A DNA stretch of 64,000 nucleotides from G963677445 sp963678275 (GTDB lineage Bacteria > Bacteroidota > Ignavibacteria > Ignavibacteriales > Melioribacteraceae). The stretch is taken from contig OY782765.1 in NCBI GenBank assembly GCA_963678275.1, positions 4,464,001 to 4,528,000 on the forward strand, written 5' to 3'. Within the stretch, counting starts at the first letter, position 1. Each line of letters starts with the position of its first letter. Both the position numbers and the translations under genes were made by a program. Below, piece by piece: positions 44,863 through 53,510 of this stretch. A model generated the notes under the pieces. It was not told the DNA's origin, searched no databases, and worked only from the letters and a program-made list of their open reading frames with translations.

Positions 44863-46476
44863 TTAATCATTTACAAATTGACGGGCGTAAAACCCGGGAT
44901 CAAGTTTTTCACCTGTGGCTTTTTCTATCAGCTCACTCCAGTGGTAACGCGCTCCATGACTAAAAAATTCATTAACCAGGTAATGTCCGATATTTTTGTT
45001 TCCTGAAAATGAAATAAACTGTTGATTATTTTTTTCCCTGAGTATGTTATCTTTTATGTAATAATAAAGCTGCGATGCGAGAAGCTCACCAAGCATATAA
45101 TTATGATAATAAGCGGGATAAAGGGCTACATGAATTTTAGCGGCCCAGTCAGGTTCATTCCGTCCTTCCGGTTTTTTAATCATCTGGTATTTTTCAACCA
45201 GGTCCCACCATAATTGATTTAGATCCTGCTCGGGATTGTTATACATCTCTTTTTCGAAATTGTACATAACCTGCACCCAGCGGGTAAATACAAGCTGCTC
45301 AAGTCGGAGTGAGTTATAACAGTCGGATGTAACCATGTCAGCTTCTTTTCTTTCCAGACCGACATTCTCAATCATCCATTCGGGGTTGGCGGCAAGGCGT
45401 CCGAAGAGCATGGCGATAGCTTCCGTGGTAAATATATGGGCGTGTGATCTAAGCTGCCAGGGCAGTTTTTTATCGACATATTTATCATATACGGCGTGGC
45501 CATATTCATGCAGCATGGTGCCCATCCAGCGGTAATTGGGCTTGATATTGCAAAGCACCCTTATGTCGCCTTCCCGGTCGATATCGGTGCAGTAAGCATG
45601 CTGGTATTTTCCCTCTTTCTCAAAAAGATCGCTCTTATCCAGAAGATCGGAAATATCCATACCGATGGCGTTAAAATAGTCCTTTGTTACTTTAACCAGG
45701 TCTTCATCTTTATAAAATTTGTCGAGGTCAGTTTCATAAATCATCGGACCCTGCTGGAAAAATTTATCTTCATAATGCCACGGTTTTAATTCTTTAACTT
45801 CAATACCGAACTTACCGGCAAGAACATTATCTATTTCACCTTTCAATTTCGCGAAGGCTTCGCGGGTGAGTTTATCAAGCCGTCTGAAGAGATCATCAAT
45901 TTCTTCCGGTTCCTGCTCGCTCAGTTTCAGACTCATTTCGTAATAGTTATTAAAACCCATTTCTTTCGCGGCGCGGTTTCTCATCCCGACCAGGTTCCTG
46001 ACATCCTCTTCAACCTGCCTGCCGACGGTTTTGCTCGCTTTCCAGACTCCTTCAAGTTCCTTATGATTGGTCGAATCCTTGAGGATATCATCTATTTCAT
46101 TATCGGTGATTTTATTACCGTTATATTCAGCTCTGAATGTGGCGAACTTCTCTTCAACTTTTGTCGATAAATTTATGATTTCTTTCAGCAGCTCTTCATC
46201 AAACTGGTTGGATGCGTAATCATTATAGATTGTCGTAAGCTCACGGTTTAGCATAGGATCAGAAAACTCACCATGTTCCGCGACTTTTTTCAGCAGGGCA
46301 AAATCCTCCCTGTCGGAATATATATTGCTCAGATCAATCTGAAGTTTTGAGGCTTTTTCATAATCTTCCGCTTTGCCGCTTATTGTGGCGTCAAAATAGG
46401 CGAGACTCGCTTCCTTATAAAGGGGGGGCGTTTTCCCGTAATATTCTTTCAGAAAGCTGCGGAATTCCTTTTCCAT
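44863..46476 (-). CDS. Zinc metallopeptidase of the M2/M3 (ACE/oligopeptidase) type
   Basis: The 537-aa protein has no signal peptide. It is mostly helical, as in the M2 and M3 gluzincins, with the zinc motif LHEYGH (H323, E324, H327) and the downstream Glu in FTTEAIAML. Other M2/M3-like parts are VGMRNRAAKEMGFNNYYEM and PWHYEDKFFQ. The length is shorter than ACE. It would cleave small peptides, probably in the cytoplasm, as a carboxydipeptidase-like enzyme. AGGAG precedes the ATG at good spacing. It sits first in the copper operon; the functional connection is unclear. Confidence 0.85.
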   Translation of the reverse strand: MEKEFRSFLKEYYGKTPPLYKEASLAYFDATISGKAEDYEKASKLQIDLSNIYSDREDFALLKKVAEHGEFSDPMLNRELTTIYNDYASNQFDEELLKEIINLSTKVEEKFATFRAEYNGNKITDNEIDDILKDSTNHKELEGVWKASKTVGRQVEEDVRNLVGMRNRAAKEMGFNNYYEMSLKLSEQEPEEIDDLFRRLDKLTREAFAKLKGEIDNVLAGKFGIEVKELKPWHYEDKFFQQGPMIYETDLDKFYKDEDLVKVTKDYFNAIGMDISDLLDKSDLFEKEGKYQHAYCTDIDREGDIRVLCNIKPNYRWMGTMLHEYGHAVYDKYVDKKLPWQLRSHAHIFTTEAIAMLFGRLAANPEWMIENVGLERKEADMVTSDCYNSLRLEQLVFTRWVQVMYNFEKEMYNNPEQDLNQLWWDLVEKYQMIKKPEGRNEPDWAAKIHVALYPAYYHNYMLGELLASQLYYYIKDNILREKNNQQFISFSGNKNIGHYLVNEFFSHGARYHWSELIEKATGEKLDPGFYARQFVND

Positions 46477-46783
46477 TATATCAACTCCTTATATTTATTC
46501 CTGAACCGGCTATGCCGGAACATAAAAGGAAACTATAAAATAAATCATCATCATAAAATTGCTGAGCCGGATTCAATAAGGTATCTGAATACCTGAACAA
46601 AAGGAATGTTCCCCTCTTGCTTCAAAGGGATGTTTGGCCATGAAGCGGCAAAAAAAGCCGCGCCTTTGGCCGGGTAAGTTTTCATGAAGAGAAGAGGACT
46701 TTCCAGGGGAATTCAAAAATAGTCTGCCCGTTCACAAATTTCACAGGCAGCTCGTCATCCTTTTCCGGCGATGGTTTTACTGC
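46477..46783. other. Intergenic spacer
   Basis: Contains a GCGGC-A7-GCCGC hairpin (46645-46661) that could terminate transcription from the upstream GroES-like gene, and the promoter of the copper operon. No gene is seen. Confidence 0.45.
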
Positions 46784-47146
46784 TTAAAACTCTGTCAGAT
46801 CATCCCTGTGAAGCATAAGTATCGCTGTCTGCGGCACTATAACATATCTCACTTTTTCAATCTCAATCTCGACCGCGTCCTTGCGCATGTATAACGCGAA
46901 GTCACCCTCCTTCGCCTGAAGGGGGATATACCGGGCGCTGCTGTTTTCTTTCCAGGGTTCATCATCATCCGAGGGTGTGCCGACAGGATAACCGGGGCCG
47001 ACTCTCATAATATACCCACCCTGTACTTTCTCCTTCTCCTTTACACCGGGGGGAAGATATAATCCGCTGTTGGTTTTCTCAAGATCATCTTCCGGCTTTA
47101 TCAGCACCCGGTCGCCGACAACAATTATTCTGCTAATTTCTATCAA
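46784..47146 (-). CDS. GroES-like co-chaperonin homologue
   Basis: The 120-aa protein has the Cpn10 beginning (VVGDRVLIKPEDDLEKTNSGLYLPPGVKEKEKVQGG has the GroES order; here each segment is present) but carries an insertion of about 25 residues around GTPSDDDEPWKENSSARYIP. The C-terminal strand VRYVIVPQTAIL replaces the typical KVLILSESDILAVV. No groEL is adjacent, so it may be a divergent paralogue rather than the housekeeping co-chaperonin. The start is TTG 47146, with AAGGA about 7 nt upstream; no in-frame ATG is near. Confidence 0.72.
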   Translation of the reverse strand: MIEISRIIVVGDRVLIKPEDDLEKTNSGLYLPPGVKEKEKVQGGYIMRVGPGYPVGTPSDDDEPWKENSSARYIPLQAKEGDFALYMRKDAVEIEIEKVRYVIVPQTAILMLHRDDLTEF

Positions 47147-47206
47147 TTATTAATCCTTAAAATTTTACTCCAAAAATTAAGAAAACCCTGAGTATTTACA
47201 AAAAGA

Positions 47207-48650
47207 GAACAGGATTTACAGGATTGTGTTGATGAACAGGATTAAAAGCGCTGTCGGTATCGCTATCGGGTTTGGTATCGTTTTTTACTCACCCAGGGAA
47301 AAAGGGACCGCCCCAATATAACCATAAACCCGGCCTCTTTTCATTCCTAATTCCTCATTCCTAATTGTTAATTGATTCTCGCGCAAAGGCCGCAAAGAAG
47401 AACAGGATTTACAGGATTGTATAGATAAACAGGATAAGGAATCGGTATCGTTTTTTACTCACCCAGGGAAAAAGGGACCGCCCCGATATAACCATAAACC
47501 CGGCCTCTTTTCATTCCTAATTCGTAATTATTAATCGTTTCCCCCGTCATTGTCTGAACCATGATTAAAGGATTTATGGATTGCCTGATTAAAATCGGTA
47601 TTGCTATCGGGTTCGATATCTTTTTTTACTCACCCCAGGGAAAAATGAATAAAACCAATATAACCACCAGCCTCGCCATCATACACTGATTTTTTTTATT
47701 AACCACAAAGAACACAAAGAAGGAACAAGGCTCACCAGGAAGAACAGGATTTGCAGGATTGTATAGATTAACAGGATAAATAATCGCTATCGGGTTCGGT
47801 ATCGTTTTTTACTCACCCAGGGAAAACAGGATCGCCCCGATATAACCATAAACCCGGCCTCTTTTCATTCCTAATTCCTCATTCCTAATTCGTAATTATT
47901 AATCGTTTCCCGGGGTAAATTCCACTTAAAGGCCGAAAAGAAGAACAGGATTAACAGGATTGTATAGATAAACAGGATAAGGAATCGGTATCGTTTTTTA
48001 CTCTCTCAGAGAAAATGAACCATCTCAATACAACTATAAACCCGGCCTCTTTTCATTCCTAATTCCTCATTCCTAATTCGTAATTATTAATCGTTTCCCC
48101 CGCCATTGTCTGAACCATGATTAAAGGATTTAAAGATTGCCTGATGAAAATCGGTATCGCTATCGGGTTCGTAATCGTTTTTTACTCACCCCAGGAAAAA
48201 TGAACAAAACCAATACAACCCCCAGCCTCGCCATCATACGCTGATTATTTTTGTTAACCACAAAGAACACAAAGAAGGCACAAGGCTCACCAGGAAGAAC
48301 AGGATTAACAGGATTGTATAGATAAACAGGATAAGGAATCGGTATCGTTTTTTACTCGCAAAGCGAAAAAAGGACCATCTAAATACTACCATAAACCCGG
48401 CCTCTTTTCATTCCTAATTCCTCATTCCTAATTCGTAATTATTAATCGTTTCCCCCGCCATTGTCTGAACCATGATTAAAGGATTTAAAGATTGCCTGAT
48501 TAAAATCGGTATTGCTATCGGGTTCGGTATCGTTTTTTACTCACCCAGGGAAAAAGGGACCGCCCCAATAAAACCACTATCCTCGCCATCATACGCTTAC
48601 TCATACTCCTACTCTTACTCTGATTTTTTCCCATTCATAATTCATAATTC
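47207..48650. repeat. Array of long degenerate tandem repeats
   Basis: Five blocks begin with AACAGGATT(T/A)ACAGGATTG at about 47211, 47401, 47744, 47945 and 48298. Each continues through ATCGGTATCGTTTTTTACTC, CATAAACCCGGCCTCTTTTC and CATTCCTAATTC. Alternate blocks add CTGAACCATGATTAAAGGAT and AACCACAAAGAACACAAAGA, giving an alternating short (about 195 bp) and long (about 345-355 bp) period. The units are non-coding and partly diverged. Related copies lie inverted at 57.8-58.4 kb and in part at 19.4-19.6 kb. Confidence 0.8.
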
Positions 48651-49097
48651 ACAATTCATCATTATTTTTCCTCTTGTCAATTATCAATTATTTTACTATT
48701 TTGCGCATGACTGATTGTTTTTGGGGTAATAAGCGCTCGAATAAGCGAAAGATTGTTTTTTACGATATAGATTAAATATGGTTTTACATGGCATGTCTCA
48801 ACCCTGAAGTTAAAGGGTGGACATTTAATATTGCGCGCTTGATGAATTTGATTCAGCTTCTGACGTTTTTGTCTATCGTCAGAATACGGAACCCAATTGA
48901 TGATTTTTTTGAAAAGGATTTGTAAATTGTAAAAGAAAAATATAAACAATTGTTTTTGTACCTCTAATTTGGTGGGATAAGAACAATATCAATAACATAT
49001 ACACACACTTTGGGTGTCATGCAGGCCAAAAAAGATTATGGTGTAAGACATAAATAATTACCTATTTTTGTAGTTTAGTGAAATAAACTAAAACAAT
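48651..49097. other. AT-rich spacer before the defence island
   Basis: No gene is supported. Between the repeat array and ptuA, base composition becomes clearly AT-rich. A possible -7 element TATTTTTG (49063-49070, resembling the TAnnTTTG consensus of Bacteroidota) lies 28 nt upstream of the ptuA ATG. Confidence 0.45.
49071..49090 (+). promoter_or_regulatory. Inverted repeat directly before ptuA
   Basis: TAGTTTA (49071-49077) and TAAACTA (49084-49090) are perfect 7-bp arms around a 6-nt loop, ending 7 nt before the ATG. They would cover the ribosome-binding position in RNA or serve as an operator beside the possible -7 element. Confidence 0.5.
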
Positions 49098-50963
49098 ATG
49101 AATAAGTTAAAAGTAAGAAACATAAATATTGAGAACTTCAGAAGCGTAAAAAATCTTTCAATAGATTTCAACGAAAATCTGAATGTTTTTGTTGGTATAA
49201 ATGGTTCTGGTAAAACAACAATTCTTGATACTCTATCAATATCCCTATCATGGCTTGTTAATAGAATTCAACGTCAAAATACTTCAGGAAGCCATATTTC
49301 AGAAACTGATATTAGAAACAACACACTTTTTTCATCTATTGAATTAGTACTGTTAAGTAAAGGAATTCATTATAACTGGAGATTAATAAAATCTGCAAGA
49401 GGCACCAATATTCCAGAAAAATCTTCTTTAAATGAGGTTTCCGAATTAGCATCAGTTTATAAAGATCAATTAGAAAATAAAAATGAATTACCAGTAATTG
49501 TTTATTATCCAGTTAATAGAGTCGTTGAAAAGGCTTCACCAGAAATATTTGGAAAGGAAAGCCTTTACATTCTTGATGTCTATGAAAACGCTTTAGGAGG
49601 CAAAAGAAATTATCAATCCTTTTTTGAATGGTTTAGAATCCAAGATGATATTCTGAATGAAAAATCAATGTCTCGTTCAAAATGGATCAAACAGAAGAAA
49701 AGTTGGATTAGAAATAGAGTTCGAATACTCTTAAAAATAATGACCGAATCTTTAAATGAGAGTGATAAGGAATTTTACAATAAGGAATACGAGTATTTGT
49801 TAAAAAGATTCGAAAAGGATGAGATGATTTATGAAGAACCATCCTTTCTATTCCATGAATTATCAAGGCTAATTGATATGGTTGGAATGCGTTCAGAATC
49901 TCATTTTAAATACGAAAAAATATTTCGTGATTTAGAATTTATGTTTCACAAGATGGGGAGATTGAGTAGTGAATTTCGAGATGATTTAATAGGTGAAGGA
50001 GGCAGATATGAGGAAATGATTGTTAGACTCATTAAAGATTTCAAGTATATTTTTAGGGAAGAAGAGCTTGATCATAATATCATTATTTTCTTCTGGGAAG
50101 CTTTCATTTTTGCAAACCTTATAAGCCTCTGGTGGCTAAGTGAAAAATCCAAAAGGAGTTTAGAGCAAGTCCTAAGAAAATATAAACCAGAAATAAAGCC
50201 CCCATTTCTTTATAAAAAAGGTATAGTTGAAGAATTAATTCCAGTGATTAAAAGAATTATCCGAAATGAAATTCAACAGAAGAATAGCGCATATAGAAGT
50301 GAAGGACAGGAATTAAAGACAGTTAAACAAGCTATTGAACAGTTTTTACCAGAGTATTCATCGCTAAGAGTTAAAAGAATACCACGCCCACATATGTTAA
50401 TAAATAAAGGAAATGAGACTTTCAATTTAAATCAACTTTCAGATGGAGAAAAGAACCTGATTACTTTAGTTGGAGATATTGCAAGAAGACTTGCAATTGC
50501 AAATCCATATGCAAAATCCCCTTTAAAGGGAGAAGGGATAATAATAATTGATGAAATAGACCTTCATCTTCATCCAAGTTGGCAGCGAATCATCGTTCCA
50601 CAATTATTGAATGTTTTTCCAAATTGTCAATTTTTTATTTCAACTCACTCGCCACAAGTCTTAAATCATATTAAACCTGAGAATATCTTTCTGCTTAACA
50701 ATAAGAATAATGAATTATCCTATTCAAAAGCCGTTGAATCATATGGAAAAAATACGGATAGAATTCTTGAAGATTTACTTGGAGTTGATGCAAGACCAAC
50801 GGAGTTAAAAAAACGATTACATGAGGTTTTTAAACTTATTCAGAATATGGAATTGACAAAAGCTAAAGACTTAGTTGAAGTGTTGTATAATTCAATAGGA
50901 GAAGATCCTGAATTGGTTAAAGCAAGGGTGCTAATTAAAAGAAAAGAAGCTATTGGGAAATGA
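49098..50963 (+). CDS. ptuA: Septu-type AAA/ABC ATPase (PtuA-like)
   Basis: The 621-aa RecF/SMC-like ATPase has Walker A GINGSGKTT (residues 34-42). A large helical insertion follows (about 130-420). The ABC signature LSDGEKN is near 446-452, Walker B IIIIDE (D485/E486) is followed by the D-loop-like LHLHPSW, and the H-loop lies in ISTHSPQ (about 516). The C-terminal part (SYGKNTDRILEDLLGVDARP) is characteristic of the ATPases of Septu and of retron-associated PtuA proteins. It lacks the TOPRIM nuclease of OLD proteins, so its effector is the HNH protein encoded next, overlapping by 4 nt (ATGA). It is expected to sense phage or DNA and gate the nuclease. Confidence 0.88.
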   Translation: MNKLKVRNINIENFRSVKNLSIDFNENLNVFVGINGSGKTTILDTLSISLSWLVNRIQRQNTSGSHISETDIRNNTLFSSIELVLLSKGIHYNWRLIKSARGTNIPEKSSLNEVSELASVYKDQLENKNELPVIVYYPVNRVVEKASPEIFGKESLYILDVYENALGGKRNYQSFFEWFRIQDDILNEKSMSRSKWIKQKKSWIRNRVRILLKIMTESLNESDKEFYNKEYEYLLKRFEKDEMIYEEPSFLFHELSRLIDMVGMRSESHFKYEKIFRDLEFMFHKMGRLSSEFRDDLIGEGGRYEEMIVRLIKDFKYIFREEELDHNIIIFFWEAFIFANLISLWWLSEKSKRSLEQVLRKYKPEIKPPFLYKKGIVEELIPVIKRIIRNEIQQKNSAYRSEGQELKTVKQAIEQFLPEYSSLRVKRIPRPHMLINKGNETFNLNQLSDGEKNLITLVGDIARRLAIANPYAKSPLKGEGIIIIDEIDLHLHPSWQRIIVPQLLNVFPNCQFFISTHSPQVLNHIKPENIFLLNNKNNELSYSKAVESYGKNTDRILEDLLGVDARPTELKKRLHEVFKLIQNMELTKAKDLVEVLYNSIGEDPELVKARVLIKRKEAIGK

Positions 50964-51601
50964 AATATATTGTTAAACAAAAAGAACCGCAAGAGCTTCT
51001 TGACTGGAAAAAGAGTGACAAGATGTTCAACCGAGGTAAGCCTAATTGGAATAGAGTATCAGCTGATATAAAAGATATTCTAAGAGCAAAAATTTGTTCA
51101 GAACAAGGTTATATATGCTGTTATTGTGAGAGAGAATTAAATAAAAACGACTTTCATATTGAACATTTTTATCCAAAGGATAGAAATCGATATCCGGAGA
51201 AACAACTTGAATATATGAACTTGTTTTGCTCATGTCAATTAGAGCTTGAAAAAGGAGAACCGAGACATTGCGGTAATAGTAAAGGAAGTTGGTTTGATGA
51301 AAGTTTGATCGTTTCTCCTATCGATCCTACCTGTGAAAATAGATTTAAGTATACGTTTGATGGTTCTATTGACCCAACGGATAGTAATGATAAAGGTGCA
51401 GTAGAGACAATTAATAGATTAAAACTTTGCATTGAGAAACTAAATAAATTAAGGTCGAAAGCAATAGAACCATTTATTGATGAAACACTTTCAGAAGAAG
51501 AATTGAAAGATTTTGTAGATCAATATTTAGTCGATAAGGAGTTTAATTCTGGAAGATACAATGAGTTTTACACCACGATAAAATACTTATTTGGAAGATA
51601 A
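50960..51601 (+). CDS. ptuB: Septu-type HNH nuclease (PtuB-like)
   Basis: The 213-aa protein fits the TIGR02646-type HNH effector of Septu/retron systems. It begins KYIVKQKEPQELLDWKK, has zinc Cys residues C53, C54 and C56 (ICCYCER), the catalytic HIEHFYPKD (H66, E68, H69) and a later HCGNSKG. An α-helical C-terminal half follows. It starts in the last codons of ptuA (ATGA), so the two are coupled, and should form a complex that degrades DNA or tRNA-like targets when activated. Its own stop shares one base with the start of a 31-codon gene (TAATG), extending the operon. Confidence 0.88.
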   Translation: MKYIVKQKEPQELLDWKKSDKMFNRGKPNWNRVSADIKDILRAKICSEQGYICCYCERELNKNDFHIEHFYPKDRNRYPEKQLEYMNLFCSCQLELEKGEPRHCGNSKGSWFDESLIVSPIDPTCENRFKYTFDGSIDPTDSNDKGAVETINRLKLCIEKLNKLRSKAIEPFIDETLSEEELKDFVDQYLVDKEFNSGRYNEFYTTIKYLFGR

Positions 51602-51696
51602 TGAACGAACACCCAACATGCTGTATATGTAATAGCTCCGCTACTACACATACAGCTGTCTGTTGTGTGCTATGCAATGAAACATCCTGCAAATGA
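51601..51696 (+). CDS. 31-residue cysteine-rich mini-protein
   Basis: This tiny gene is too short for usual gene finders. Its ATG (51601-51603) uses the last A of the ptuB stop (TAATG), and its TGA (51694-51696) overlaps the ATG of the next gene (ATGA). GGAAG lies 4 nt before the start. Cys residues are at positions 7, 8, 10, 21, 22, 25 and 30, with a His at 17 and 4: the pattern CCxC-x10-CCxxC-x4-C looks like a small zinc knuckle. The sequence begins MNEHPTCCICN and ends CNETSCK. Being fixed between two HNH nuclease genes by overlaps on both sides, it is probably a real, translated component, perhaps an inhibitor, adaptor or zinc module. No homologue is recalled. Confidence 0.6.
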   Translation: MNEHPTCCICNSSATTHTAVCCVLCNETSCK

Positions 51697-51985
51697 TTAG
51701 AACGATCAAAAATAAAGAGGAATTAAGGTCAAATTTGTCAACTGTTGAGCATTATTTAAATGACGGGACAGATGCTGAAAATGATTTCGTAAATAGTCTG
51801 ATAAAAAGAGGAAACTGTTTCGTTGCTTATAAAATGAACAATGAATGGAGATTTGCGCCGAGTAGATTTGTAGGATATGTTAATAATTCTAGGATAGTTT
51901 ATTTAAGCAACAAAAACAAGGATGGTCGGGAAACAAATCCTGTTATTGATAAAGTTACAGGTTCAAAATTGGAACAACTTGACTT
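51693..51985 (+). pseudogene. HNH endonuclease gene, 5' part (split by the IS)
   Basis: The N-terminal 97 codons plus 2 nt of a gene cut at 51985 by the IS element. It encodes a domain with VEHYLNDGTDAEND, LIKRGNCFVAYKMNNEWRFAPSRF and KDGRETNPVIDKVTG, as seen in the N-terminus of McrA-like HNH restriction proteins. The frame continues perfectly in 53515-53971 when the 1525-bp element and one copy of ACTT are removed, giving 249 residues. Left alone, the frame runs only two more codons into the IS before a stop (51990-51992). The gene starts with ATGA overlap on the mini-protein stop. Confidence 0.85.
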
Positions 51986-52147
51986 TGTATAGGTTCAACA
52001 AAAAAGTGACTTTTCGAAAAAAAAATTTTGTGAATGAAAGCTTGCCAATGGGCATTACCACTCCATTCATTCCACTACGACACTTTTAATTGTGTCTTCG
52101 TTTCATTCATTCCGTTGAGAGTATATTCTTAAACAAAATTTCAAGGA

Positions 52148-53113
52148 TCACGCGGCTTCCTTTTTCCACTGTCTGGCTCTCCGATCTGCTGCCAATGAAA
52201 GTTTTTCTTCCCTTGCTTTTAGCTTATCTCGATAGGAATCATTTAAGAAATCTTCGGGGGTCAGATAAAATAAGGAAGCATGTAACCGGACATTGTTGTA
52301 ATGATCGACATATTCGGCAATAATCTTTTGGGCATCCTCAATATCAATAAAGCTCTTTGTATTAAGACATTCTATACCGATGGAGCGATGGAACCTTTCA
52401 AGTTTTCCATTTGACTGAGGATATGCAATAGAGGTCTTTATGTGTGTTAGTCCGGCATACCTGATAAACTCCCTGAAATCCTTGGATATAAACTGGGAGC
52501 CGTTGTCGGATATTATGCGGGGTTTTGCTTTCGGGTATTTTTCTTTTGCCCTTTGAATAGTAAGTTCGACATCATATTCGGTCATATTCATTCTGAGTTC
52601 ATGATGAACAATATACCGGGAGAAGCCGTCAAGGACACAGATAAGATAGAGAAAACAACCCCTTAGATTGACATATTTTATATCAACATGCCAGTCCCTG
52701 TGGATATAATTCGGTTGTTGAAATCCATTGCCTTTCTTCCCTTTTCCTTTTGTTTTCCAACGATTTAGTAATTTGGCCTCCTTCAGAATCCTATAGACTG
52801 AAGAAGGACTGACAGCAACAATATCTTTATCAAGCATCTGAAAGGTTAGCCTTCTGTATCCATCTCTGAGAAAAAAATCATTATCTGAATGATGTTCTTT
52901 CGCATAGTTTATTATTGCTTCTTTTTCCCAAGGCAACAACCAGTTACTTTTAGGAAGATTGTTGTTATGACGGTTATCTTGTCCGGTTTGCTTTTTCCAG
53001 CGATAATATTTTTGTTTTGCTATTCCTGTCATTTTCACCAGTTTATAAATCGGGATTGATGATCTTTTATTTAAGTAGTCGAGGTGATCTATCAGATTAT
53101 CTCTGATTGCCAT
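52148..53113 (-). CDS. IS3-family transposase OrfB (DDE domain)
   Basis: The 321-aa integrase-core protein has an N-terminal HTH_21-like region (DGYRRLTFQMLDKD). A DDE catalytic core follows: first Asp in HVDIKYVN, second Asp in ISDNGSQF and Glu in NGKLERFHRSIGIEC, with DHYNNVRLHASL after it, exactly as in IS3 OrfB. The ATG at 53113 may be only an internal start. The same frame is open upstream to the A9 run at 53150-53158, so the functional transposase is probably an OrfAB fusion made by -1 ribosomal frameshifting. Confidence 0.95.
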   Translation of the reverse strand: MAIRDNLIDHLDYLNKRSSIPIYKLVKMTGIAKQKYYRWKKQTGQDNRHNNNLPKSNWLLPWEKEAIINYAKEHHSDNDFFLRDGYRRLTFQMLDKDIVAVSPSSVYRILKEAKLLNRWKTKGKGKKGNGFQQPNYIHRDWHVDIKYVNLRGCFLYLICVLDGFSRYIVHHELRMNMTEYDVELTIQRAKEKYPKAKPRIISDNGSQFISKDFREFIRYAGLTHIKTSIAYPQSNGKLERFHRSIGIECLNTKSFIDIEDAQKIIAEYVDHYNNVRLHASLFYLTPEDFLNDSYRDKLKAREEKLSLAADRRARQWKKEAA

Positions 53114-53130
53114 ATCAACCCAAAGATTAT

Positions 53131-53439
53131 TCAGTTCTCCCCACTCAACTTTTTTTTTAACCTGATATTATCCTCTATTATCTCACTAATGAGGCTGTCT
53201 TTGTTTTGCAGTTTTTCTTCAAGCATGTTAATTTTCGCCTCATTCTTTTTGAGTTCTTTATCACTCTGTTTGTTAAATATTACAGCTCCATTTTCGAACA
53301 ATGCTTTTTTCCAGGAATATATTACATTTACGCTTATCCCGTACTTTTCTGAAATATCACTTATGGGAACATTGTTCTCAAGATGCTCCCTGAGTATCTT
53401 CATTTTGTCTTCGCTGCTAACTCTTTTTTTCCTTTGCAC
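53131..53439 (-). CDS. IS3-family OrfA (HTH and leucine zipper)
   Basis: The 102-aa protein starts at GTG 53439, preceded by AGGAG. It has an N-terminal helix-turn-helix (DISEKYGISVNVIYSWKK) for end recognition and a heptad region (LEEKLQNKDSLISEIIEDN) for multimerisation. Near the end, the RNA has a run of nine A followed by G, a classical -1 slippery site; shifting there joins OrfA to the OrfB frame through VEWGELNNLWVD. OrfA alone usually acts as a repressor or inhibitor of transposition. Confidence 0.92.
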   Translation of the reverse strand: MQRKKRVSSEDKMKILREHLENNVPISDISEKYGISVNVIYSWKKALFENGAVIFNKQSDKELKKNEAKINMLEEKLQNKDSLISEIIEDNIRLKKKLSGEN

Positions 53440-53510
53440 GACCGACTCCTATTAAATTGATTTTACATTTTGTAATTTAATAAAAGTCACTTTTCAATTT
53501 AAGCACTACA

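Larger units (their letters stand above)
51986..53510 (-). mobile_element. IS3-family insertion sequence, 1525 bp
   Basis: Complete element with imperfect terminal inverted repeats of about 29 bp: the left end TGTATAGGTTCAAC...AAAAGTGACTTTT and the right end (reverse complement) TGTAGTGCTTAAAT...AAAAGTGACTTTT. The flanks carry a 4-bp duplication, ACTT (51982-51985 and 53511-53514). OrfA and OrfB lie on the minus strand with an A9G slippery run between them. The intact ends, duplication and open frames suggest a recent insertion. Confidence 0.9.

Noticed and set aside
47207..48650. CRISPR array
   Set aside because: Repeat units are 195-355 bp and degenerate, without short conserved repeats and unique 30-40-bp spacers; no cas genes nearby.
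48472..48949. Two open frames at the end of the repeat array
   Set aside because: They translate repeat modules or AT-rich spacer and have no recognisable protein features.
48900..51601. Retron (reverse transcriptase plus ncRNA) associated with the PtuAB genes
   Set aside because: PtuA/PtuB-like proteins also occur with retron Ec78, but no reverse transcriptase gene is present on either strand.
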